From Planctomycetaceae bacterium (GTDB taxonomy: Bacteria; Planctomycetota; Planctomycetia; Pirellulales; Pirellulaceae): DNA of 64,000 bases. The notes below the pieces were generated by a model. The model was not told the DNA's origin, ran no database searches, and worked only from the letters and a program-made list of their open reading frames with translations. The translations under genes were made by a program, and so were the position numbers. The stretch is from NCBI GenBank assembly GCA_024642205.1, contig JAHEBQ010000018.1, forward strand, positions 1 to 64,000, in the 5' to 3' direction. Positions 1-7,904 of the stretch are shown in pieces (position 1 is the first letter of the stretch; each line of letters begins with the position of its first letter).

Positions 1-295
1 CGGCCCATCCGATTTCACGCCCATTATTCTGGTTGGCGGGACGCGGAAGCACAGGAAGGCCCCGCGAGTTGGCAGCATTGTGATTGATACCGGGAGGAAA
101 TTCCTGAAACGTGCTTTCGTAGTTGAGCATCGCCAAAGCAGCCTGACGACTGTTGTTCATACAAGCCGTTCGGCGAGCGGCTTCTCGAACCTGTTGGACC
201 GCTGGCAACAGCATTCCGATCAGAATTCCAATAATTGCAATCACCACCAGCAATTCGACCAGCGTGAATGCAGAACGAGAACGAAACGTTTTCAT
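1..295 (-). CDS. DUF1559 prepilin-like protein (N-terminal part only)
   Basis: The gene starts at the ATG whose complement is at 293-295 and runs off the left edge, so only about 98 residues are visible. The N-terminus is a type IV pilin/type II secretion class III signal: a short basic leader (KTFRSRS) then [19 protein letters not shown], with the Glu at +5 needed by prepilin peptidase. It continues with [17 protein letters not shown], the usual planctomycete continuation into the DUF1559 (SBP_bac_10-like) domain. These proteins are exported pseudopilins present in many copies in planctomycetes; their individual roles are unknown. The C-terminal domain lies outside the window. Confidence 0.9.
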   Translation of the reverse strand, partial: MKTFRSRSAFTLVELLVVIAIIGILIGMLLPAVQQVREAARRTACMNNSRQAALAMLNYESTFQEFPPGINHNAANSRGLPVLPRPANQNNGREIGWA

Positions 296-844
296 GTTTG
301 AGACCTCAAAAAATTGGATAGGTAAGAATTCTTGTTTACAGCCTCATCGTTCTTCAAAGGGGAAATCGGCAATTCTGCAATGTCCTTCGATTGAACCATT
401 TTGCGATTGCCTTCCAACTTCGGATTTGCCAAATCAGGTTTCTTGCGGCATATTCAAAAACTCCAAGAAAAATTTCACCAAGTTGCATTAGATGTCAATA
501 ATTCAAGGTGCGATCGAGCCGGAGGATCATATCTTCAACTTGGCCAATCCGGTAGATCTTGATTCTCAAAAAAGACAAAGATTTTGAGGAGTCAAAAACA
601 AGTTCGATTGGCCACAATGCGGACGTCCGGGGCCTCTGTTTTGTATTTAAAACGACATTGAGCTCCAAGGAGATCAAGTTATTTCTGGGTAAGCAATTGG
701 TTTGTCAGGTTTGCACGATTCGGATGGTGTGGGAAGGTATTTAGATTGTGTTTGCGGCAACGCAAATTGGTTCACACGGACGCCAGGTCCCGCGAATCCT
801 GGCAGGAAAAAATCTTCGTGTTTCAAATTCCAAGGACATGAACA
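296..844. other. Intergenic, no gene recognised
   Basis: This stretch separates the minus-strand prepilin from the plus-strand sulfatase and should hold both promoters. Short open frames exist on both strands, but none shows a ribosome binding site, signal peptide or recognisable motif. No clear hairpin terminator or repeat was seen. Confidence 0.5.
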
Positions 845-2470
845 ATGCCAAACTCCTGCTTTCGATTCGTTTCCCGGAATTTCGTGTTCGCGACGTTGTT
901 AGTACTTTTCGCTTTTCGATTCACTGACTCGGCCATTGCAGACACACCGGATGCAGACACGCCGGATATCGTTGTCATCATCGCCGACGACATGGGGTAT
1001 TCGGACCTTGGGTGTTATGGTGGTGAAATCAAGACCCCCAATCTGGATCGATTAGCCAAAGGCGGACTTCGGTTCGCTAATTTTTACAGCGAGAACATGT
1101 GCTGGGTGTCGCGAGCGGCAATGCTGACGGGTGTGTATCACAAAGCGTCGATGTTCAAAAACAGCATCCATCCGCGGTGTGTCACCATGGCCGAAGCGTT
1201 ACATCAAAACGGATTCCAGACTCGGATGGCGGGAAAATGGCACTTGGCAGGCAAGCCCTACCAAGTCTATCCGGTTGACCGGGGGTTCGACGAATTTTAT
1301 GGAATGCTTGGCGGGGCAGCCAGTTACTTTGCACCCGCATCCCTATGTCGCAACAAGACGAATGTTGAAACGGAAGCCCAGGATGACCCGGATTATTACT
1401 TCACCGACGCGATCAGCGATGAAGCGGGCCGGATGGTTCGAGAATCCGATCCTCAGAAACCGGTTTTTCTCTACGTAGCCTACACGGCGGCCCACTGGCC
1501 TCTTCACGCGCCCGAAAAGGACATCGCGGACTACGGCGGCAAGTACGCGATGGGCTGGGACAACATGCGGGCGCAACGACTTGCTAGAATGAAAACGCTG
1601 GGCATCGTTTCGGATACCCTGCGACTATCGCCGCGACATCCCGACGTTCCTCAATGGAAGGAAGAAGCCAATCAGGAATGGCAACAACGCCGGATGGAAG
1701 TTTACGCGGCACAGGTCACGGTGATGGATCGCGGAATTGGTCGCATCATCGATGCCTTGAAAGAAACCGGAAGATACGAGAACACCTTGGTTTTGTTTTT
1801 GGTTGATAATGGTGGTTGCCACGTGGAATACACACCCGATCGAAAAGGCGACTATCTTCCGGAAAAGACTCGCACTGGCCAATCGATGCGACCAGGCAAC
1901 TTGGCGGAAATCATGCCTGGACCAGAGGATACCTACCAGAGTTATGGTCATGGATGGGCCAACGCCTCCAATACGCCCTACCGGTTGTTCAAACAATACG
2001 ACCATGAAGGGGGAATTCGCACCCCGATGATCGCACACTGGCCCAATGGGATTTCAACCAAAGGAGTCGTCGTTCCAACCGTATCCCATTTGATCGACAT
2101 CCTGCCCACAGTCCTGGAGGTCACCCGTACGGCCGTTCCGGACAAGCTTGCCGATAAACGGTTTGCCAACCAAGCACCCATGAAGATGGATGGAATTTCG
2201 CTGGCACCGATTTTCAATGGCCAGAAAATTGATGGTCATCCAACCCTGTTCTTTGCCCACGCCAACGGAATGGCACTTCGGCATGGCGATTGGAAACTGG
2301 TTGCGATCAAGCAAAAAACCAGCCCTTCCACCTGGGAGTTGTACAATTTGAAACAGGATCCAGTCGAATTGCTGAATGTCGCCGCCGATTATCCTGCCAA
2401 GGTCAAGGAACTCGCAGCCATCTGGGACGCTGAATCCGCACGTTTGGCTCAACAGTCAAGACTGGATTAG
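845..2470 (+). CDS. Sulfatase (alkaline phosphatase superfamily), atypical CWVSR active-site motif
   Basis: A 541-residue exported sulfatase. An N-terminal hydrophobic stretch (about residues 12-32) is a probable signal peptide. Metal-site residues are recognisable: D48-D49 in IADDMGYSDLGCYGG, the GKWHLAGKP Lys/His pair, VDNGG, and a C-terminal YDHEGGIRTP segment. The catalytic formylglycine motif, normally C/S-x-P-x-R, reads C86-W-V-S-R90, so the proline is a valine while Cys and Arg remain. The start is preceded by AAGGA about 9 nt upstream. It is the first gene of a plus-strand run with a propeller protein and a second sulfatase, suggesting breakdown of a sulfated polysaccharide. Family assignment is firm; substrate, and whether maturation works with this motif, are unknown. 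Confidence 0.93.
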   Translation: MPNSCFRFVSRNFVFATLLVLFAFRFTDSAIADTPDADTPDIVVIIADDMGYSDLGCYGGEIKTPNLDRLAKGGLRFANFYSENMCWVSRAAMLTGVYHKASMFKNSIHPRCVTMAEALHQNGFQTRMAGKWHLAGKPYQVYPVDRGFDEFYGMLGGAASYFAPASLCRNKTNVETEAQDDPDYYFTDAISDEAGRMVRESDPQKPVFLYVAYTAAHWPLHAPEKDIADYGGKYAMGWDNMRAQRLARMKTLGIVSDTLRLSPRHPDVPQWKEEANQEWQQRRMEVYAAQVTVMDRGIGRIIDALKETGRYENTLVLFLVDNGGCHVEYTPDRKGDYLPEKTRTGQSMRPGNLAEIMPGPEDTYQSYGHGWANASNTPYRLFKQYDHEGGIRTPMIAHWPNGISTKGVVVPTVSHLIDILPTVLEVTRTAVPDKLADKRFANQAPMKMDGISLAPIFNGQKIDGHPTLFFAHANGMALRHGDWKLVAIKQKTSPSTWELYNLKQDPVELLNVAADYPAKVKELAAIWDAESARLAQQSRLD

Positions 2471-2554
2471 CCTCTCGCATGGTACTACGAACTGCGAGCG
2501 ACCAAGGCTAGAATCTGTTTGAGATCCATCCATCTGACTCACTTGGAACTTGCG

Positions 2555-4009
2555 ATGATTCACAGGCAGACTTTTCGTGGCGTGGCGATTGCGGGGTTGT
2601 GTTTGTTGCTGTTCCTGCCACGGCAGGGGATGGCACAGCAGGGCAATTCCAACTGGAATCGGTTCCGGGGTCCTAATGGAGATGGCCATGTTGCCGAGGC
2701 CGTCATTCCAACGAGTTTTGGACCGGATGAAAACGTCGTTTGGAAATCGACGTTGCCAAAAGGTTTTTCGTCTCCTGTCCTCGGGGAGGGGCGAATCTTT
2801 TTGACTGCCGAAGAAGACAAGCAACTGTACACGATTTGCCTGGATCGATCCGACGGCCATGAGCTCTGGCGCAAGCAGGCGCCTCGTGATCGAAACGAAA
2901 AAATTGATTTTCGAAACCATCCTGCCTCGCCCTCTCCCGCCGTTAGCGGCGATCACGTTTTTGTCTTCTTTCCGGACTATGGGGTCATCGGTTATCAATC
3001 TTCCGATGGAACCGAACTCTGGCGTCAACCATTGGGACCGTTTACGAATTTGTACGGAATGGGGGCCTCGCCGATTGTCGTCGACGGACTGGTTGTCCTG
3101 GTTTGCGATCAGAACCTTGACTCATTTGTGGTTGCCCTGGATGAAGACAATGGAAAAGTCATTTGGAAAACACCGCGCGAGGAAGCGACCAGTGGACATT
3201 GTTCTCCGATTGTGTATCAGCCCGGCGAGGGCAAACCAGCCCAGATCATTGTCGCGGGCTCATTCAATTTGACCGCCTATGAATCGACGACTGGCAAAAA
3301 ACTCTGGTGGGTCGGAGGACTGTGCTTTGAAATGAAATCGACCCCCGTGATGACACGCGACACGGTTTATATCAACGGATTTGGTTCGCCGCAAAATGAA
3401 TTAGAGCAGGATTTTGAGATTGCCTCGTTCCAAACCGTGGTTGCGGACAAGGACGCAAATTCGGATGGCACCCTTTCGTCGGAAGAAATGCCGGACGAAC
3501 TGGCCAGAAGTTTTTTCCCCGCTGTTGACCTCGACAACGACAAACAACTCGACGAAAAGGAATGGAATTATTACCGGATGTCGATTGCCAGCAAAAACAG
3601 CATGATGGCGATTCGGTTAGGTGGCGAGGGCAATATGACTCGACAAAATACCCGTTGGAAATATCACAAGCACATCCCGCAGCTGCCATCTCCCATCCTG
3701 ATCGGCAAACAACTCGTGATGGTCAGTGATCGAGGAGTGGTGACCAGCCTCGATCCCGAAACCGGGGCCGAGCAGTATTCGGGGCGGATTCCGGGCGCAG
3801 GTGGCAGCTACTACGCATCACCGGTCGCAGCAGGAGACAAGATCCTGTTTGCTACGACGTCCGGCAAAGTTGCAGTGGTCCAGGCCGGAGACCAACTCAA
3901 TGTGTTGGCCGTCAATGACCTTGGGGAAGGCATCTACGCGACCCCGGCGATTGCTGAAAATCGAATCTACTTACGAACCAACGAAACACTTTACTGCTTC
4001 GGGCTTTGA
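2555..4009 (+). CDS. Exported PQQ-like beta-propeller protein with paired EF-hands
   Basis: A 484-residue protein starting at the ATG at 2555; a longer frame from TTG 2519 would put extra residues before a good signal peptide (HRQTFRGVAIAGLCLLLFLP, ending near GMAQ). After NWNRFRGPNGDG come repeated propeller blades of the PQQ_2/BamB type, such as LDRSDGHELWRKQ, LDEDNGKVIWKT and LDPETGAEQYSGR. Two calcium-type EF-hand loops interrupt the propeller near residues 298-309 (DKDANSDGTLSSEE) and 325-336 (DLDNDKQLDEKE). It lies between two sulfatases with only 15 bp to the downstream start, so co-transcription is likely. Nothing shows that PQQ is bound; a scaffold or binding function is equally possible. 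Confidence 0.88.
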   Translation: MIHRQTFRGVAIAGLCLLLFLPRQGMAQQGNSNWNRFRGPNGDGHVAEAVIPTSFGPDENVVWKSTLPKGFSSPVLGEGRIFLTAEEDKQLYTICLDRSDGHELWRKQAPRDRNEKIDFRNHPASPSPAVSGDHVFVFFPDYGVIGYQSSDGTELWRQPLGPFTNLYGMGASPIVVDGLVVLVCDQNLDSFVVALDEDNGKVIWKTPREEATSGHCSPIVYQPGEGKPAQIIVAGSFNLTAYESTTGKKLWWVGGLCFEMKSTPVMTRDTVYINGFGSPQNELEQDFEIASFQTVVADKDANSDGTLSSEEMPDELARSFFPAVDLDNDKQLDEKEWNYYRMSIASKNSMMAIRLGGEGNMTRQNTRWKYHKHIPQLPSPILIGKQLVMVSDRGVVTSLDPETGAEQYSGRIPGAGGSYYASPVAAGDKILFATTSGKVAVVQAGDQLNVLAVNDLGEGIYATPAIAENRIYLRTNETLYCFGL

Positions 4010-4024
4010 TGATTGGGACCTCAC

Positions 4025-5392
4025 ATGTTAACAAAGATGGATCATGACAAGGTGGCTGGTTTATCTCTTAACTTCTGTTTGGCAGGCCTGTTTGCCTTGA
4101 CCGTGCTGAACCCCCGGGTCTTGCATGCTCAATCAGACGCCGACCAGCCAAATATCCTCATCATTTTCACCGACGATCAAGGCTATCGTGACCTGGGTTG
4201 TTTTGGTTCAGCCTTGAATCAGACGCCAGTCATGGATCAGTTGGCGAAAGACGGAACCAGGTTTACAAACTTCTACGCCCAACATGTCTGCGGCCCTTCA
4301 CGCTCGGCACTGTTAACCGGACGTTATCCGCATCGCAGCAAAGGCTGGTCGATGCCTTCCGATGAAATTACATTTGCCGAGTTAATCAGGACCGCGGGCT
4401 ACCAGACCGCTTGCATCGGAAAATGGGATGTTTCCAACCGCAAACCTATTATCGATCGGATGCCCAACGCGCAGGGGTTTGACTATTACTTTGGCACGCT
4501 GGGGGCCAATGACGGGGGCCAGGTCAGGTTTCATGAGAACAACAGGGCGGCCGGAGAAACCAATGACATGGGGAGCCTCACCAAGCTCTATACCGATAAA
4601 GCCATTGATTATCTGAAAAAACGGCGTGACCCCAAAAAACCATTTTTGCTCTATGTTGCGCATACCATGATGCACACCATTATTGACGCATCGCCCCAAT
4701 TCAAGGGAAGTTCTCAAGGCGGTCTCTATGGTGATGTCGTGGAAGAGTTCGATTTTCAAACCGGGCGATTGCTGGACACGGTTGACGAGCTTGGCCTTCG
4801 AGGAAATACGCTGGTCATTTATACGACCGACAATGGTCCCTGGAATCAGCCGGCCTATACCAGCAAAAAGAAAGGGCATCCGGAGGGTTCGATCTTCTGG
4901 GGGGACGCCGGTCCGCTGCGCGACGGTAAAGGATCCTGCTACGAAGCAGGTTCTCGCGCGCCATGCATCGTTCGTTGGCCAGGCAACGTCCCCGCGAACC
5001 ACGTTTCATCCGCAATCATGGCGACCATTGATTTCATGCCGACCTTCGCACACCTGGCCGGTTTCAAGGTTCCCGACGATCGCATCATTGACGGCGTCGA
5101 TCAAACCGAGTTACTGCTTGGAAAAAGTAGCACCGGTGCCCGCCAAACGTACTTCTATCAAGGCAACGGGGTTCGCCAAGGCAAATGGAAGTACCTCATT
5201 GCCAAACACCAGGTTCCCGGATATGCCAAAGACAACGACCGCGCGGAATTGGAAGAACTCTATGACCTGGAATCGGATATGGGCGAAACAACCAACCTGG
5301 CCGACAAGAACCCCGAGAAAGTGAATGAACTGCGGGCGCTGACCAGAAAAATCCAGGGACTCGAACCACTCCAACATGGCGGAATCCATTAA
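4025..5392 (+). CDS. Sulfatase (arylsulfatase-like), canonical CGPSR motif
   Basis: A 455-residue exported sulfatase. The start is set at ATG 4025 (GGGA about 8 nt upstream); ATG 4037 is an alternative. The signal peptide spans about residues 8-36, ending at LHAQ. D50-D51 (FTDDQGYRDLGCFG) and the formylglycine motif C89-G-P-S-R93 followed by SALLTGRYP are canonical, as are TTDNGP and the C-terminal EAGSRAP block. One oddity is that the usual GKWH Lys/His pair reads GKWD (D135), so a conserved active-site histidine is replaced by aspartate. The gene follows the propeller protein by 15 bp and precedes the rhodanese by 53 bp. It should hydrolyse a sulfate ester in the periplasm; the substrate is unknown. 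Confidence 0.92.
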   Translation: MLTKMDHDKVAGLSLNFCLAGLFALTVLNPRVLHAQSDADQPNILIIFTDDQGYRDLGCFGSALNQTPVMDQLAKDGTRFTNFYAQHVCGPSRSALLTGRYPHRSKGWSMPSDEITFAELIRTAGYQTACIGKWDVSNRKPIIDRMPNAQGFDYYFGTLGANDGGQVRFHENNRAAGETNDMGSLTKLYTDKAIDYLKKRRDPKKPFLLYVAHTMMHTIIDASPQFKGSSQGGLYGDVVEEFDFQTGRLLDTVDELGLRGNTLVIYTTDNGPWNQPAYTSKKKGHPEGSIFWGDAGPLRDGKGSCYEAGSRAPCIVRWPGNVPANHVSSAIMATIDFMPTFAHLAGFKVPDDRIIDGVDQTELLLGKSSTGARQTYFYQGNGVRQGKWKYLIAKHQVPGYAKDNDRAELEELYDLESDMGETTNLADKNPEKVNELRALTRKIQGLEPLQHGGIH

Positions 5393-5445
5393 CCTCCTCG
5401 ACTTACTTCAGAAACCCACTCCATCCAACCAAGAAAAGGCAGCGA

Positions 5446-5808
5446 ATGTCACTTTGGTCAAAGTTGTTCGGCGATCAACGAAAATTTACCGCTGACACGC
5501 CGAAACTGATTCAACAAAACATTGCCGACGGGAAAGCCATCATGCTTGATGTCCGGAGTCAAATCGAATGGGAAAACGGCCATTTGAAAGACGCCATCTT
5601 CATCCCGATCACCACGTTGAAAATGCTCACTCCCGAATCAATCGAAGTCTCGGAGCTGGACTCCGAAAAAATCATTTACTGCCACTGAAAAGCCGGTGGA
5701 CGCGCCGCAGTTGCGGCGGAAATACTGCGCCCGTTGGGCTATGAGGTCCGAGTCATCAAAGACAGTTTCGAACAGCTGGTCGCCTGGGGAATTGAAGCTG
5801 AACTGTAA
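5446..5808 (+). CDS. Rhodanese-like protein, probable selenoprotein (in-frame UGA at active-site position)
   Basis: A single-domain rhodanese read through a TGA at 5686-5688, giving 120 residues with the UGA as residue 81. Upstream is a standard rhodanese N-half with AIMLDVRSQIEWENGHLKDA. The active-site loop reads I-I-Y-C-H-(UGA)-K-A-G-G-R-A, where close relatives have Cys at the UGA position. After the UGA the same frame continues as AAVAAEILRPLGYEV and EQLVAWGIEAEL, ending at TAA 5806. A SECIS-like hairpin lies at 5703-5718. ATG 5446 has AAAAGG about 8 nt upstream. Rhodanese-type sulfurtransferases are among families for which Sec forms have been reported. Alternatives are a TGC/TGT-to-TGA nonsense mutation or an error in the sequence; intact flanking codons and the hairpin favour Sec. 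No frameshift is needed. Confidence 0.75.
5703..5718 (+). promoter_or_regulatory. SECIS-like hairpin downstream of the UGA
   Basis: Perfect 6-bp stem CGCCGC (5703-5708) / GCGGCG (5713-5718) closing the loop AGTT (5709-5712). The stem begins 14 nt and the loop 20 nt after the TGA, within the spacing known for bacterial SECIS elements, and a G is among the first two loop bases (AGUU), as SelB-binding loops usually require. The same bases encode Arg-Ala-Ala-Val-Ala-Ala in the rhodanese, so part of the GC-rich symmetry could be coincidental. Confidence 0.55.
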
Positions 5809-5836
5809 TCCGAATTGCAATCAGAGCACGCGGGGA

Positions 5837-6529
5837 TCATCTTCTGCGACGTACACCCGCCAAACCCAACAGGATGCCCAATACCGCAATCGATGAAGGT
5901 TCAGGAACCGCAGAAGTGACTTCGAGCGTGAAATCATCGAGCCGCGCGAATCCCGCACCATCATCGGAAATGGTGTCGATTTCAACAAAAAGTACCTTGT
6001 TGGCATCCCCGGCAACTGCTGTGTACACTGCGTTTTGATCTACTGTTTCATACGTCGCGTCCGTTGCTGAAAGCCCGGATAACATCTGGACGAGATTCAT
6101 ACGGGTACCGCCGATCATGTTGTCGGCGGTGACAAACAGACTGATCTGAACTTGATCTGCGGCATCGTTCCAACCGCTTGCATCACGCCAATCATATCCA
6201 ATATCAAAGACATCCCCTTCCGAAATGCTGTATCCAGTGTTCAATCCAAAGATACGCGATGTCGCGTGAGATAGAACGGCATTTCGAGAACCGTCCGTAT
6301 TTGACAAGTTGGAACGCGTCGCCTGCTGGGATTGATCTCCGGTACCGATGTTTTCCCAATCCGGGGTATCCGCAAATGACCTTTGATCGGTCGTGCTGGT
6401 GTCGGCATTGAAGTTGCCATTAAGTATCGATCCTCCGACCAGAACGTCGGCACCGGCTGATGCGCAGGTGGTGACCGTCAATACGATTAACGTGCAAAAT
6501 GTTGTGATTCGAAAGGATTGCGTGTTCAT
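5837..6529 (-). CDS. PEP-CTERM sorting-domain exported protein
   Basis: A 230-residue protein starting at the ATG complementary to 6527-6529. The N-terminal signal peptide (about residues 8-26, TFCTLIVLTVTTCASAGA) is followed by a beta-rich extracellular domain containing NGNFNADTSTTDQ, and a C-terminal PEP-CTERM tripartite tail: VPEPSS, a hydrophobic stretch IAVLGILLGLAG, then VRRRR. PEP-CTERM proteins are exported and processed by an exosortase; many are linked to exopolysaccharide. The body looks like a lectin or choice-of-anchor type domain, but no specific family is recognised. It converges on the rhodanese gene with 28 bp between the stops. Confidence 0.88.
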   Translation of the reverse strand: MNTQSFRITTFCTLIVLTVTTCASAGADVLVGGSILNGNFNADTSTTDQRSFADTPDWENIGTGDQSQQATRSNLSNTDGSRNAVLSHATSRIFGLNTGYSISEGDVFDIGYDWRDASGWNDAADQVQISLFVTADNMIGGTRMNLVQMLSGLSATDATYETVDQNAVYTAVAGDANKVLFVEIDTISDDGAGFARLDDFTLEVTSAVPEPSSIAVLGILLGLAGVRRRR

Positions 6530-7002
6530 GCTGATTCTTAGGGGGAGTGACAAATGGCCCGGCGAATACCGCCGAATCGGCGTATCTTACCCATTTAGAA
6601 ATCGGCGTCAACAAAAAAAACGCTTAATTTGAATACATGGCGTCTCGATCTTCCGTTTTGAATGCAACCCAAATCCTCCAACAAGGGAACGTCTGCCAGT
6701 TGAAAAGCAACTTGGTTTCGCTTGAGAATTCATGCAAACCCATCTGCCAAGGCATGAGTACCTCGCTGAGGCCAGTGGTCGTCGATGAAAATTGATCCAT
6801 GGCAGACCTGCGGATTCCGTCAAGATTGCAACCATTGAAAACGAACCGGAGATCTGCGGTTGGTTCGCGTCTACCGACCGAATTTCAACCGCGTTTCCCG
6901 ACAGGGAATTTCCAGACGGCAGACCTGATCCACCTCGCCGTTCTTATTCACCTGGTTTTGCATCGGTAATGTAGCACGACAAAAAAATGAACAAGGAACT
7001 CG
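6530..7002. other. Intergenic, no gene recognised
   Basis: Lies between the PEP-CTERM gene and the lipoprotein gene, both on the minus strand, and should contain the PEP-CTERM promoter. Open frames here are short and show no motif or ribosome binding site. No repeat or terminator was identified. Confidence 0.45.
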
Positions 7003-7404
7003 CTATTCACCCTTCGCGATGGTAGCCAGAGTTTTATCTCGAAGAGAGTTGCCTGATATTAGGTTTGCGATCCTCGATGCGTCTGCTGATTTGCTGGCCC
7101 TGGCAAGGACGATTGCGGCTTCCGCAGCAGCATTGTCGCGAATATTGGTGGAGCTGATCGCGTTGATCGCAGAAAGGGACGCCGTTGAGTCACCAGTAGC
7201 CGCGGCAACTTTGGCGAGTTTGACCAAGGCACTGTCGCGATCGCCGACGTTTTGAATCCCATGGGCAGCCTCAAGCCTTGCAGCAAGTTCCGTCGACGTG
7301 GGTGGGGGTACAGATTCGCCGACAGAACTGCTTGAGTTTTGATTGGCACAACCGGTCACCGCACATATCATCAACGATAACACCAGGATGCAAAAACGGT
7401 GCAT
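7003..7404 (-). CDS. Small predicted lipoprotein
   Basis: A 133-residue protein starting at the ATG complementary to 7402-7404; an upstream TTG (7428) is less likely because it would bury the signal. The N-terminus is MHRFCILVLSLMICAVTGC, a lipoprotein signal with lipobox V-T-G-C19. The mature part is low-complexity, then Ala-rich and helical (ELAARLEAAHGI, LVKLAKVAAATGD, AAAEAAIVLARASKSADA), resembling short helical repeats spaced about 30-35 residues, perhaps TPR- or HEAT-like. No named family recognised; membrane anchoring is the only supported inference. Confidence 0.72.
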   Translation of the reverse strand: MHRFCILVLSLMICAVTGCANQNSSSSVGESVPPPTSTELAARLEAAHGIQNVGDRDSALVKLAKVAAATGDSTASLSAINAISSTNIRDNAAAEAAIVLARASKSADASRIANLISGNSLRDKTLATIAKGE

Positions 7405-7904
7405 AGGAGTTTCCCTTATCAGAGTCAATCAATTATCGCGATGCGGCATCACCACCGCGACCAGCAAGCCGCAAGAATTGATTCGCCATTCAAAACCCAA
7501 CCGATTCATTACCAGGTAAACAGCAGATGTCTGCCTAATCGAAACCAGCACGACCTCATCATTCGGCTTTGATTCAGACTCCAAAAAAACTGCTCTTGCG
7601 TGGGTCAGCTCCTTTTTTGTCAGAATCCCTTTGAACGCCCAAGGGATGCATCGCGGCAGCATCCCGGTCGATTTGACTTATTATCACACCAATGTGAAAA
7701 CGGTACAGCGAAAATCAATCTCGGTCAGAAACGCTTTTGCCAACCTGAATGGCAAGCGAGCGGTTCGCTCCGATCCAACCAAACGGGCCGCAGTTCAAAT
7801 CCCAACGGTTTCGAGACACGGTAAACAACGATAAATGGAACCGTACCATCGACAATCTTGGCTGTTGATGATGGACGCTTCGGGCGAGGGCTTTCAATGC
7901 ATGG
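7405..7904. other. Intergenic; one unsupported small frame
   Basis: About 500 bp between the lipoprotein gene and the PhnD-like gene. A minus-strand frame at 7429-7662 (77 codons, ATG start with a weak GGG upstream) could encode a small protein, but it has no recognisable motif or signal sequence and I do not call it. No terminator, repeat or RNA was identified. Confidence 0.35.
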
